From contig JAGDAG010000135.1 of the NCBI GenBank assembly GCA_017959625.1, positions 1 to 6,123 of the forward strand: a stretch of DNA of 6,123 nucleotides, written 5' to 3'. Position 1 is the first letter of the stretch. Each line of letters opens with the position of its first letter. This document shows positions 1-6,006 of the stretch, piece after piece. The stretch is from Abditibacteriota bacterium. GTDB lineage: Bacteria > Armatimonadota > UBA5829. The position numbers were made by a program, and so were the translations under genes. The notes under the pieces were generated by a model. That model did not search any database. It saw only the letters and a program-made list of their open reading frames with translations, and was not told where the DNA came from.

Positions 1-57
1 CGCGCCAAGACCAAAGACGGAGACTTTACCGCAAAATGCAAAGTGACCGTGAAATGA
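1..57 (+). CDS. C-terminal end of a Big2-domain protein (partial, 5' end outside window)
   Basis: Frame 1 is open from the first base and ends at TGA (55-57), giving RAKTKDGDFTAKCKVTVK. This is the final strand of a bacterial Ig-like (Big2) domain, with the usual DGG(F/Y)TAKCKVTV ending. It matches the last 18 residues of the large peptidase gene downstream, RAKTKDGGYTAKCKVTVK, at 16 of 18 positions; at DNA level 49 of 57 bases agree. The gene is therefore probably a secreted repeat protein paralogous to its neighbour, or one sharing its C-terminal module. Nothing of its N-terminal part is visible, so whether it also carries a peptidase domain is unknown. Like its neighbour it ends directly after the Ig fold, with no sorting signal. 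Confidence 0.85.
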   Translation, partial: RAKTKDGDFTAKCKVTVK

Positions 58-75
58 CGGGCAGCCTTTTTGCAC

Positions 76-103
76 GCCCCGCCGGCGTTTTTGCCGGCGG
101 GGC
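76..103 (+). terminator. Intrinsic terminator of the upstream Big2 gene
   Basis: A perfect 11-bp GC-rich stem (GCCCCGCCGGC at 76-86 pairing with GCCGGCGGGGC at 93-103) closes a six-base loop GTTTTT and is followed by ATTTATT. It lies 18 bases after the stop of the upstream gene. The U-tract is interrupted, but the stem is very strong. It separates the upstream gene from the new promoter at 126-154. Confidence 0.85.
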
Positions 104-125
104 ATTTATTGAAAAAAGAGCGCAT

Positions 126-154
126 TTGATTAATCGGCAAAAAAAGTATATAAT
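126..154 (+). promoter_or_regulatory. Sigma70-type promoter for the C1A peptidase gene
   Basis: TTGATT (126-131) is separated by exactly 17 bases from a consensus TATAAT (149-154). The expected transcription start is near 161, giving a leader of about 44 bases before the ATG at 205. The site lies just after the upstream terminator and before a good start codon, which supports a real and fairly strong promoter. The match is by eye only. Confidence 0.75.
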
Positions 155-160
155 AACATT

Positions 161-187
161 AAAGGCGCCGCCTTTCACCGGAAGGCG
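161..187 (+). promoter_or_regulatory. Palindrome at the transcription start with two competing leader hairpins
   Basis: AAAGGC (161-166) pairs with GCCTTT (170-175) across GCC, forming a 15-bp inverted repeat at the predicted transcription start. The right arm can instead pair as CGCCTT (169-174) with AAGGCG (182-187) around a seven-base loop. The two hairpins share bases, so they exclude each other. The second ends six bases before the GGAG ribosome-binding core (193-196). It could be a repressor operator, a stabilising 5' hairpin or a small regulatory leader. The sequence shows only the pairing potential. Confidence 0.35.
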
Positions 188-204
188 CATACGGAGATAT
201 CGAC

Positions 205-3200
205 ATGAAAAAACTATTTACCGCTATAATCATCATTCTTCTGGCCGGGGCTCTGCGGGCCCAGGAATTATCTCCCCTGAACCCGGACTACGTGAACAGG
301 CTTCTCTTTGGCGAGCCGCCCGTCAAAACAGCGGCGGGAGGCCACAGGGTCACAGGCTACACGCCTCCGGAATTCGATTCCTGGACCCTGCCGGAGGATA
401 CCGGCCTGAAACACGGCATCCTGCCGGAAGCCTACGACCTGCGGGACGAGAAGAGGGTCCCGCCCGTCCGCAACCAGGACCCCTACGGGATATGCTGGGC
501 CTTCGGCGCCGTGGGCAGCCTGGAAGGCTGGTATATGACGCTGCATCCCAACAGCAGCATCGAGTATTCCACCTTCAACCTGGTCCGCTGGTGCAGCGAC
601 ATATTCGGCTCCACCCTCGATTCCGGCGGCAACAACACCAAAGCCACAGCATATTTCGCCATGCTGGAGGGCCCGGTGCTTGCGGAAGACGACCCTTTCA
701 TCCAGGGTCTGCCCGCAGACAGCGTTCCCCCCGCCCCTGAGCGGCCTGCAACTGTGAGAGGCTTCATCACCCAGGCGGAATACGTCCCCGTCGGAGGCTT
801 CAACGGCTCTGACTCCCTTGTTGACGGAACGTCTCTCAGATCCATGCACCTGGACTACATCAAGCAGCTCGTTATAGACAAGGGGATAGTGGATTTTGCC
901 ATTTATTACGATGACAGGTATCTGAGAAAATCCTCCGACGGCGGCAGCGCCTATTATTACCGCGGTACAGAGGAGACCAACCACGTGGTCTCCATCATCG
1001 GCTGGGACGACAACTACGACTGCCACAATTTCCGCAACGTCCCCGTCGGCAACGGAGCCTGGCTGGCCAGAAACTCCTGGGGGACCGGCTGGGGCGACGG
1101 CGGCTATTTCTGGGTGTCCTACTACGACAAAAGCGCCCGGAATTACTGCAAATTCACCCATACCCTTGACACCACCTTATACAACAGGATATATTTCAAG
1201 GAAAAGAAGGGCCTTACCCAGGGAGCGCGCGACTGCATCTGGGGCAAATCAGTATTCTGTCCGGACCATTCCGGGATACTTGTGGACGCCGCTACCTACG
1301 TGCTGGCCGGGGGGAGAGACGTGACCTGCTATGTGACCGTAAACGGAGACCGGAAGCCCGCCGTCACAAAGCATATCGACTATCCGGGCTACTATCTGTT
1401 CAGGTCCAATGCGCAATACGCCGTAGGCGACACGGTAGAGATCTGCTTCAAATATGATTCCCGGGCAGAAGAGGATGTGACTTACGTCCCCTTGTGCAAC
1501 GACGTCTCCTATTGCTCCTCCGGCAGCTTTATCTCCGCCGACGGCGAAAAATGGGACGACACCCTGACTATATTCGACGACCCTTACGCCGTATGTATCA
1601 AGGCATATTGCAAAAACACGGACCGGGTGAGGGGGATATCTCTGGACAGAACGTCTCTGACGCTGGAGATGGGCGATACTGCGTCACTGAAGGCCACGGT
1701 GGCCCCTTCGGACGCCGCCGACAAGTCCGTGGAATGGTCCTCGGACGATACCTCCGTGGCCGGGGTATCCGGAGACGGGCTGGTGAAGGCGGTAAACCCG
1801 GGGACCGCAGTCATCACCGCCAAGACAGTTGACGGCGGCTTCACCGCCAAATGCAAGGTGACCGTCACCCGGACAGTCCCCGTAACAGGGGTTTCCCTCG
1901 ACGTCTCCAAAATCACCCTCTGCGTTGGGGATACCCGGACCCTCAGGGCCACAGTATCGCCCGCGGACGCCACCAATCAGCAGGTCCGCTGGATGAGCAG
2001 CAATACGGAAGTTGCCACGGTGGACAAAAACGGCGCGGTCACCGCCGTGGGCGAAGGCGAGGCCACGGTGAAAACCAAGACCGTTGACGGCGGCTTCACC
2101 GCCAATTGCAAGGTGACCGTCACAAAGCCCGTGGCCGTGACCGGAGTCACCCTGGACGCCGAGCTTATCGAATTGTTCGTGGGAGAAAGCCGCCTTCTCA
2201 CCGCCACGGTACTCCCCGAAAACGCCGCGGATAAGGGAGTCACATGGTCCTGTAATTACACCGACATAGCGGAGGTGGCCCGGGGCCTTGTGACCGCCAA
2301 GAAAAGCGGCATAGCCGAGATCACCGCCAAGACCGATGACGGAGGCTTCACCGCCAAATGCTACGTTCTGGTGTCGGATCCCGTCCCCGTGACCGGGATC
2401 ACCCTGGACAAGGAGACCCTGACCCTTTACGAAGGAGAGACCAAGGCCCTCACCGCCACGGTGCTCCCCGAAAACGCCGCAAATAAAAACGTTTTCTGGT
2501 CCTCCGGCAACAGCTCCGCAGCCACAGTATCCCGCGAGGGCGGGGTGACCGGCGTAAAAGCCGGCTCCGCCGTTATTACCGCCGAGACCGCGGACGGCGG
2601 CTTTACCGCTACCTGCAAGGTGACGGTCAAGAAAAAGCAGGTCCCCGTAACTGGGATCCGGCTGAACACGGATTTTCTCAAGCTGGAAAAAGGCGCCACC
2701 GGGACGCTGCTCGCCAGAATAGTCCCCTCCGACGCCACCGTCAAGGCCCTCACCTGGTCCACCGACGACAAGGCCATAGCCACCGTGTCCTCCAAGGGCG
2801 TGGTAACGGCGGTCGGCCCCGGCACCACCAAGGTGCGGGTGAAGACCCGGGACGGCGGCTTTACCGCCAAATGCAAGGTGAGAGTGGTCATCTCCGCCAC
2901 GGGAGTAGAGCTGGACAAAACCACGCTTAAGCTCAGGCCGGGAAACACTTACACCCTGAAAGCCAATGTGCTGCCGGCGGACGCCACCAATAAAGAGGTC
3001 ACATGGATGACCTACGATCCCTCCGTGGCCGTCGTGGATTCAAACGGCTGCGTAAAGGCCGTGGGCGTAGGCGAGACCCGCATAAGAGTGAAGACCCGGG
3101 ACGGCGGCTTCAAGGCCAAGTGCAAGGTGAAGGTGGCGGTCCCGGTCACCGGCATAGCTCTCAATAAGCTGTCGGTCACAGTGAACAAGGGATCCTCCGT

Positions 3201-3390
3201 CACTCTGAAGGCCACGGTATCGCCCTCCGACGCCACGGACAAGACCGTCACCTGGATAAGCTACGACACCGCCATAGCCACGGTGGACGGAAACGGAAGA
3301 GTCAAGGGGATAAAGCCCGGCTCCACCACCGTCCGGGCCAAGACCAAAGACGGCGGCTATACCGCCAAGTGCAAGGTGACCGTGAAATAA
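205..3390 (+). CDS. Secreted papain-family (C1A) cysteine peptidase with lectin-like domain and seven Big2 repeats
   Basis: This 1061-residue protein starts at ATG 205, with GGAG at 193-196 eight bases upstream. Residues 1-19 are a signal peptide (MKK, then a hydrophobic run of Ile/Leu, cleavage near ALRA/QE). Residues about 77-312 are a C1A peptidase domain starting at YDLRD. Gln91 is the oxyanion residue, Cys97 the nucleophile in YGICWAF, His260 lies in NHVVSIIGWDD and Asn290 in RNSWGTGWGDGGYFWVSYYD. The Gln-Cys spacing of six equals that of papain. Residues about 313-472 resemble the lectin-like domain that often follows such bacterial and archaeal peptidases; this is the weakest domain call. 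Residues 473-1061 are seven Big2 Ig-like repeats of 83-86 residues. No inhibitor I29 prodomain, LPXTG motif, C-terminal membrane anchor or other known sorting tail is visible, so how it is retained at the surface, if it is, is unclear. The likely role is hydrolysis of extracellular proteins, with the repeats acting as a stalk or in adhesion. Substrates are unknown. It has its own promoter and terminator. Confidence 0.93.
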   Translation: MKKLFTAIIIILLAGALRAQELSPLNPDYVNRLLFGEPPVKTAAGGHRVTGYTPPEFDSWTLPEDTGLKHGILPEAYDLRDEKRVPPVRNQDPYGICWAFGAVGSLEGWYMTLHPNSSIEYSTFNLVRWCSDIFGSTLDSGGNNTKATAYFAMLEGPVLAEDDPFIQGLPADSVPPAPERPATVRGFITQAEYVPVGGFNGSDSLVDGTSLRSMHLDYIKQLVIDKGIVDFAIYYDDRYLRKSSDGGSAYYYRGTEETNHVVSIIGWDDNYDCHNFRNVPVGNGAWLARNSWGTGWGDGGYFWVSYYDKSARNYCKFTHTLDTTLYNRIYFKEKKGLTQGARDCIWGKSVFCPDHSGILVDAATYVLAGGRDVTCYVTVNGDRKPAVTKHIDYPGYYLFRSNAQYAVGDTVEICFKYDSRAEEDVTYVPLCNDVSYCSSGSFISADGEKWDDTLTIFDDPYAVCIKAYCKNTDRVRGISLDRTSLTLEMGDTASLKATVAPSDAADKSVEWSSDDTSVAGVSGDGLVKAVNPGTAVITAKTVDGGFTAKCKVTVTRTVPVTGVSLDVSKITLCVGDTRTLRATVSPADATNQQVRWMSSNTEVATVDKNGAVTAVGEGEATVKTKTVDGGFTANCKVTVTKPVAVTGVTLDAELIELFVGESRLLTATVLPENAADKGVTWSCNYTDIAEVARGLVTAKKSGIAEITAKTDDGGFTAKCYVLVSDPVPVTGITLDKETLTLYEGETKALTATVLPENAANKNVFWSSGNSSAATVSREGGVTGVKAGSAVITAETADGGFTATCKVTVKKKQVPVTGIRLNTDFLKLEKGATGTLLARIVPSDATVKALTWSTDDKAIATVSSKGVVTAVGPGTTKVRVKTRDGGFTAKCKVRVVISATGVELDKTTLKLRPGNTYTLKANVLPADATNKEVTWMTYDPSVAVVDSNGCVKAVGVGETRIRVKTRDGGFKAKCKVKVAVPVTGIALNKLSVTVNKGSSVTLKATVSPSDATDKTVTWISYDTAIATVDGNGRVKGIKPGSTTVRAKTKDGGYTAKCKVTVK
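1621..3387 (+). repeat. Seven tandem Big2-encoding repeats (about 250-bp period)
   Basis: In-gene repeats begin near codons 473, 558, 643, 727, 813, 896 and 979 (DNA 1621, 1876, 2131, 2383, 2641, 2890, 3139). Each runs from a (V)PVTG(I/V)xLD start, through a TLKATV.P.DA..K.VTWSS centre and a G.VTAV..G.A.I..KT turn, to DGGFTAKCKVTV. Each has one conserved Cys in the last strand. Repeats 2, 3 and 6 have an extra Cys. Some segments are nearly identical at DNA level: the 38 bases from 1831 and from 2086 differ at one position, which suggests recent duplication or gene conversion. The upstream partial gene carries a further diverged copy of the repeat end. Confidence 0.9.
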
Positions 3391-3419
3391 CGGCATAAAC
3401 TCAGCGCCATAAAAGACAA

Positions 3420-3445
3420 GCCCCGCCGAAGCATTTCGGCGGGGC
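3420..3445. terminator. Bidirectional intrinsic terminator between convergent genes
   Basis: A perfect 11-bp stem (GCCCCGCCGAA at 3420-3430 with TTCGGCGGGGC at 3435-3445) closes a four-base GCAT loop. On the + strand it is followed by CTTTCGTATAT. On the - strand it is followed by TTGTCTTTTATGG, the better T-tract. It sits 29 bases after the peptidase stop (3390) and 32 bases after the mnmA stop (3478), so it can serve both convergent transcripts. Confidence 0.88.
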
Positions 3446-3477
3446 CTTTCGTATATATCGAAACAAGAGTCCGGGCG

Positions 3478-4560
3478 TCAGTCCTCCGGGCTGCAGACGG
3501 ACAGTATGGTCCCGCCCCCGACCACTGTGTCGCCGTCATACAGCACCACGGCCTGCCCTTTTGCGATGGCGCGCTGAGGTTCGTCGAATACCACCTTCAC
3601 CGCGCCTTCCCCGGCGGGATAAACGGTAGCGGGCTGCTCCTGCTGCCTGTATCTGGTTTTGGCTTTGCACCTTACGGGCTCCTTTATCCCGCCGACGGAT
3701 ATCCAGTTCATATCCTTTGCCAAAAGGGCGCTGTGATACAGATATTTCTCCGGGCCCACGGTGACGGTATTTTGCTGCATATCCTTGTCCACCACGTATA
3801 TGGGCTCCCCCGCCGCTATCCCCAGGCCCTTCCGCTGACCTATAGTGTAGCGCACTGCTCCGCGATGGGTCCCCAGCGTCTTTCCGGAAACGTCCAGAAA
3901 AACGCCCCCGGGATATTTTTTGCCGGTGTATTCCTCCATAAATCCGGCGTAATCGCCGTTCTGCACAAAGCAGATGTCCTGGCTGTCGCGTTTTTTTGAA
4001 TTCGGAAAGCCCTGCCTTTCCGCAAGCGCCCTCACTTCTTTCTTGGTAAGCTCACCCAAAGGGAATATTATCCGGGAGAGCTGCTCCTGGCTCAGCCTGT
4101 ACAAATAGTAGCTCTGGTCCTTGGAGGCGTCCAGTCCCTTGCGCAAAAGATATCTTCCGGAGGCCGCGTCGTATTCCGTTCTGGCGTAATGGCCGCTGAC
4201 TATATACCGAAAGCCGGCGCCGGAAGCGTAGGAAAGCAGCCTGTCGAACTTCATGTATTTGTTGCAGTCTATACAGGGGTTCGGGGTGCCTCCTTCTTCA
4301 TACACTTTTATGAAGCTTTCAACTATCTGTTTCCTGAACACGTCGGAAAGATCCACCGTTTCAAAGGGGATCCCAAGCAGAAGCGCCGCGTTGCGGGCGT
4401 CGTCGATATCCTGCTGCGAGCCGCAGGAGCCGGAGCTGCGGTAAAGCCGCATGGTGACTCCCATACAGCGGTAGCCGGCCTCCTTCATAAGATACGCCGC
4501 CACGGTGGAATCCACCCCCCCGCTCATGGCTATCACGGCGCTTTTTTCCCGGTTGGTCAT
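3478..4560 (-). CDS. mnmA: tRNA-specific 2-thiouridylase MnmA
   Basis: This 360-residue protein has the usual length for MnmA, which activates U34 of Lys, Glu and Gln tRNAs with ATP and transfers persulfide sulfur to make 2-thiouridine in the cytoplasm. The PP-loop SGGVDS is at residues 13-18. TPNPCIDCNKYMKF contains Cys99, equivalent to the E. coli catalytic Cys102, plus an extra Cys96. GHYAR is at 123-127. SQDICFV holds the second catalytic cysteine, Cys197. RYTIGQRKGLGI is at 237-248, followed by the C-terminal beta-barrel region. The start at 4560 is chosen because it has GGAGGG five bases upstream and places the PP-loop at the normal distance. The same frame is open to an ATG at 4689, but that adds 43 Arg/Lys-rich residues unlike the family. 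The ATG overlaps the stop of the small ORF before it. The gene is third in the hydE operon and ends at the shared terminator. No promoter of its own was seen; sulfur would come from a cysteine desulfurase encoded elsewhere. Confidence 0.97.
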   Translation of the reverse strand: MTNREKSAVIAMSGGVDSTVAAYLMKEAGYRCMGVTMRLYRSSGSCGSQQDIDDARNAALLLGIPFETVDLSDVFRKQIVESFIKVYEEGGTPNPCIDCNKYMKFDRLLSYASGAGFRYIVSGHYARTEYDAASGRYLLRKGLDASKDQSYYLYRLSQEQLSRIIFPLGELTKKEVRALAERQGFPNSKKRDSQDICFVQNGDYAGFMEEYTGKKYPGGVFLDVSGKTLGTHRGAVRYTIGQRKGLGIAAGEPIYVVDKDMQQNTVTVGPEKYLYHSALLAKDMNWISVGGIKEPVRCKAKTRYRQQEQPATVYPAGEGAVKVVFDEPQRAIAKGQAVVLYDGDTVVGGGTILSVCSPED

Positions 4561-4637
4561 ATCCACCCTCCGTCGCTTTTTCTGTCCTGGCCGGTGATGC
4601 GGCGGACGTATATGGGATCGAATATCTCTTTTTTCAT
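4557..4637 (-). CDS. 26-residue small ORF of unknown function between hydE and mnmA
   Basis: ATG at 4637-4635 opens a 26-codon frame ending at TGA 4559-4557. The peptide begins MKKEIFDPIYVRRITG and ends DRKSDGGWI. It is charged and basic, without a membrane segment or cysteine, and I do not recognise it. Its start overlaps the hydE stop as ATGA, and its stop overlaps the mnmA start as ATGA. It thus exactly fills the gap between the two genes, in a third frame different from both. An AAGG (4651-4648, in the hydE tail) offers a weak ribosome-binding site. The double overlap is the main evidence that it is translated. It could be a real small protein, a coupling leader peptide that delivers ribosomes to mnmA, or a chance frame. 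Peptide function is not inferred. Confidence 0.5.
   Translation of the reverse strand: MKKEIFDPIYVRRITGQDRKSDGGWI
4566..4571 (-). promoter_or_regulatory. Ribosome-binding site that fixes the mnmA start
   Basis: On the - strand GGAGGG (4571-4566) lies five bases before ATG 4560. It is encoded inside the last codons (Gly-Gly) of the 26-codon ORF. It argues for the short MnmA start and means ribosomes finishing the small ORF end on top of the mnmA initiation site. Confidence 0.75.
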
Positions 4638-5751
4638 GGCTGCGCCTTAAGTATGTCCTTTTCCGGGGCCGGCGTTTCCGCCTTTTCAAAACCGATATGG
4701 TCGCCCCTGCTTACAGCGACCCTGTAGCCAGCCCGCTCTATCCGTTCGGTCAGGCAGCGGATGCATTCCGCCGCTTCTTCGCCGGTGCATATCTTGTTGT
4801 CATACAAAAGGTATTTGGCCCGGACGCTTTTCGGCGACAGGTTGGGCATCATCAAGTTCGCCCGGCCTCAAGCCCCTTTTCGCGCCCCAGAGGGTCCAGA
4901 GTCCCCAGGGCGGTGGTAGCGGGCAGCAGGACCTCCGGCAGAAGCAGGCGGATAACGGAAAGCAGACGCAGGGTGGTTTTCACCGATCCGGGCTCATACC
5001 CGGCGAACGGGGTGTCCCGGTGGGGGATAAAGGGACCTATACCCACCATCTCGGGCCTGAGACTCTGTATAAAGCGCAGATCGGCAACAAGGTGTTCCGC
5101 AGTCTGGCCGGGAGAACCCGTCATCATGCCGCAGCCCACCTGGAAACCTATGTCGCGCAGATCCAAAAGGCACTGCCTTCAGCGTTCAAAGGACATCTCA
5201 CCGGGATGCAGAGATCCGTAGTGGTCTTTTGACGCGGTTTCGTGGCGCAGCAGATATCTGTCGGCTCCGGCATCGTAAAACCTTTGAAAGCTCTCTTTTT
5301 CACGTTCGCCCACAGACAGGGTGACGGCGCAGCCGGGATGCTGTTTTTTTATGCCCTCTACAATCGAAACTATCCTGTCGTCGGTAAAATACGGGTCCTC
5401 GCCTCCCTGCAGCACAAAGGTGCGGAAGCCCAGCCCGTACCCCTCGGCGCAGCAGGAAAGAATATCCTCTTTTCCGAGCCGGTATCTGCGGGCGTTTTTG
5501 TTGCTTCTGCGTATGCCGCAATAATAGCAATCGTTTTTGCAGTAGTTTGTAAACTCTATAAGGCCCCGCAGATAAACGTCCTTTCCGTAAACCCGTTCTC
5601 TTGCCTCTCTTGCCTTTGCTGCCAGATACCCGTCAAGGGCGGGATCACCGCATTGCAAAAGAAAAACAAACTCTTCGTCGGACAGGTCCCTGTCCCGGGC
5701 GAGCCTGTCCGCCGTTTCGGCATAAACGCCGTCCGGTTTCGTTTCCGTCAT
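4634..5751 (-). pseudogene. hydE: [FeFe]-hydrogenase maturase HydE, disrupted by an in-frame stop and a frameshift
   Basis: HydE is a radical-SAM enzyme needed to build the dithiolate ligand of the [FeFe]-hydrogenase H-cluster. The start at ATG 5751 has GGGAGG nine bases upstream. Visible features are FTNYCKNDCYYCGIRRSNKN with the CX3CX2C cluster (Cys71, 75, 78), LQGGEDPYF (114-122), RYLLRHETA (165-173), then VGIGPFIPHRDTPFAG, LPATTALGTLDPLGRE and the second CX7CX2C cluster in KICTGEEAAECIRC. These match the Thermotoga HydE pattern as I recall it from end to end. Two lesions break the frame. Codon 191 is TGA (5181-5179) where the family has a conserved Arg (SFENR), consistent with CGA to TGA. 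One G is missing from a GGG run (4863-4861): restoring it turns EAGRT-stop into EAGANLMMPNLSP. With both repaired the protein would be about 372 residues, a normal length. It is first in an operon with the 26-codon ORF and mnmA. PylB and BioB are less likely because of the HydE-specific motifs. Sequence error or recoding remains possible. Confidence 0.9.
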
Positions 5752-5760
5752 ATATTTCTG

Positions 5761-5766
5761 CCTCCC
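5761..5766 (-). promoter_or_regulatory. Ribosome-binding site that fixes the hydE start
   Basis: GGGAGG (5766-5761 on the - strand) lies nine bases before ATG 5751. It supports the MTETKPDG start over the in-frame ATG at 5802, whose extra 17 residues run through the leader hairpin and do not look like HydE. Confidence 0.75.
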
Positions 5767-5777
5767 ATTATAAAATA

Positions 5778-5799
5778 TGCCGTTCCGAAAGGAACGGCA
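5778..5799 (-). promoter_or_regulatory. Nine-bp hairpin in the hydE 5' leader
   Basis: TGCCGTTCC (5778-5786) and GGAACGGCA (5791-5799) form a perfect 9-bp stem. The four-base loop is GAAA on the + strand and TTTC in the hydE transcript. In the hydE direction the stem is followed by TATTTTATAATGGGAGG, so it ends eleven bases before the ribosome-binding site and next to a short U-rich run. It could be a weak attenuator or a leader structure affecting initiation. On the + strand it is followed after 14 bases by a run of T (5814-5821), too far for a standard terminator. Confidence 0.45.
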
Positions 5800-5871
5800 C
5801 AAACTGATAAGGGTATTTTTTTCAATGCCGCCTTTCAGTCAGGGCTTTCCTTTGTGTCAGGCACATTTTAT

Positions 5872-5900
5872 ATTATAGCATATCCCGAAGGAGAAAGCCA
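5872..5900 (-). promoter_or_regulatory. Extended -10 promoter for the hydE operon
   Basis: On the - strand TGCTATAAT (5880-5872) is a perfect extended -10 element. The -35 position at 17-base spacing is TGGCTT (5900-5895), a poor match, as is usual for extended -10 promoters. Transcription would start near 5865, giving a leader of about 114 bases that contains the hairpin at 5778-5799. Confidence 0.6.
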
Positions 5901-5919
5901 CAGTCCCGAAGAAAAGCCA
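5883..5919 (-). repeat. Two imperfect direct repeats over the hydE -35 region
   Basis: On the - strand TGGCTTTCTCCTTCGGGA (5900-5883) and TGGCTTTTCTTCGGGA (5919-5904) are the same motif apart from a two-base length change and one substitution. Their period is 19-21 bases, about two DNA turns. The nearer copy begins with the -35 hexamer position of the hydE promoter. The placement suits paired sites for a DNA-binding regulator on one helix face. No regulator is named from this. Confidence 0.4.
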
Positions 5920-6006
5920 AAGACTTCCGGAAGACAGAAACACCGTTCCTCCGGCAAAACGGCGCCGCGCCGAAACCGTTACGCCGCAGATATCTTCTGC
6001 CGGATA

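Noticed and set aside
36..740. A 234-codon + strand open frame overlapping the peptidase start in another frame
   Set aside because: It runs through the terminator and promoter, and its Arg/Gly/Pro-rich translation is typical of an out-of-frame reading.
268..1161. A 297-codon open frame on the - strand opposite the peptidase domain
   Set aside because: Its product is low-complexity Val/Gly/Ala-rich without family features, and it is fully antisense to a peptidase with intact catalytic motifs: a GC-rich shadow frame.
1621..3387. Regular repeats as a CRISPR array or other non-coding repeat
   Set aside because: The period is about 250 bp, the reading frame is kept throughout, and the repeats encode Big2 domains.
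4561..4689. A 43-residue N-terminal extension of MnmA from an upstream ATG in the same frame
   Set aside because: The extension is Arg/Lys-rich, unlike any MnmA, and overlaps the HydE tail and the small ORF. The ATG at 4560 has a strong ribosome-binding site and puts the PP-loop at the family's normal position.
4634..5166. Treating the hydE fragments as separate genes started at TTG 5166 and TTG 4855
   Set aside because: The pieces join into one continuous HydE after one base change and one inserted base, and neither internal TTG has a ribosome-binding site of note.
5165..5181. TGA at hydE codon 191 as selenocysteine or another recoded residue
   Set aside because: A small AAGGC/GCCTT stem follows the TGA at once, but it is too short and too close for a bacterial SECIS. 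The family has a conserved Arg here, one base change from TGA, not a catalytic Cys. Two other genes in the window end normally on TGA, which argues against a changed genetic code.
5767..5772. TATAAT on the - strand right before hydE as its promoter
   Set aside because: It touches the ribosome-binding site, so a transcript from it would start at or after the GGGAGG and lose it. The extended -10 at 5872-5880 is better placed.
5853..5865. TGTG-TCAGG-CACA as an operator near the hydE transcription start
   Set aside because: Only four base pairs match on each side, a frequency expected by chance, with no second copy in the window.
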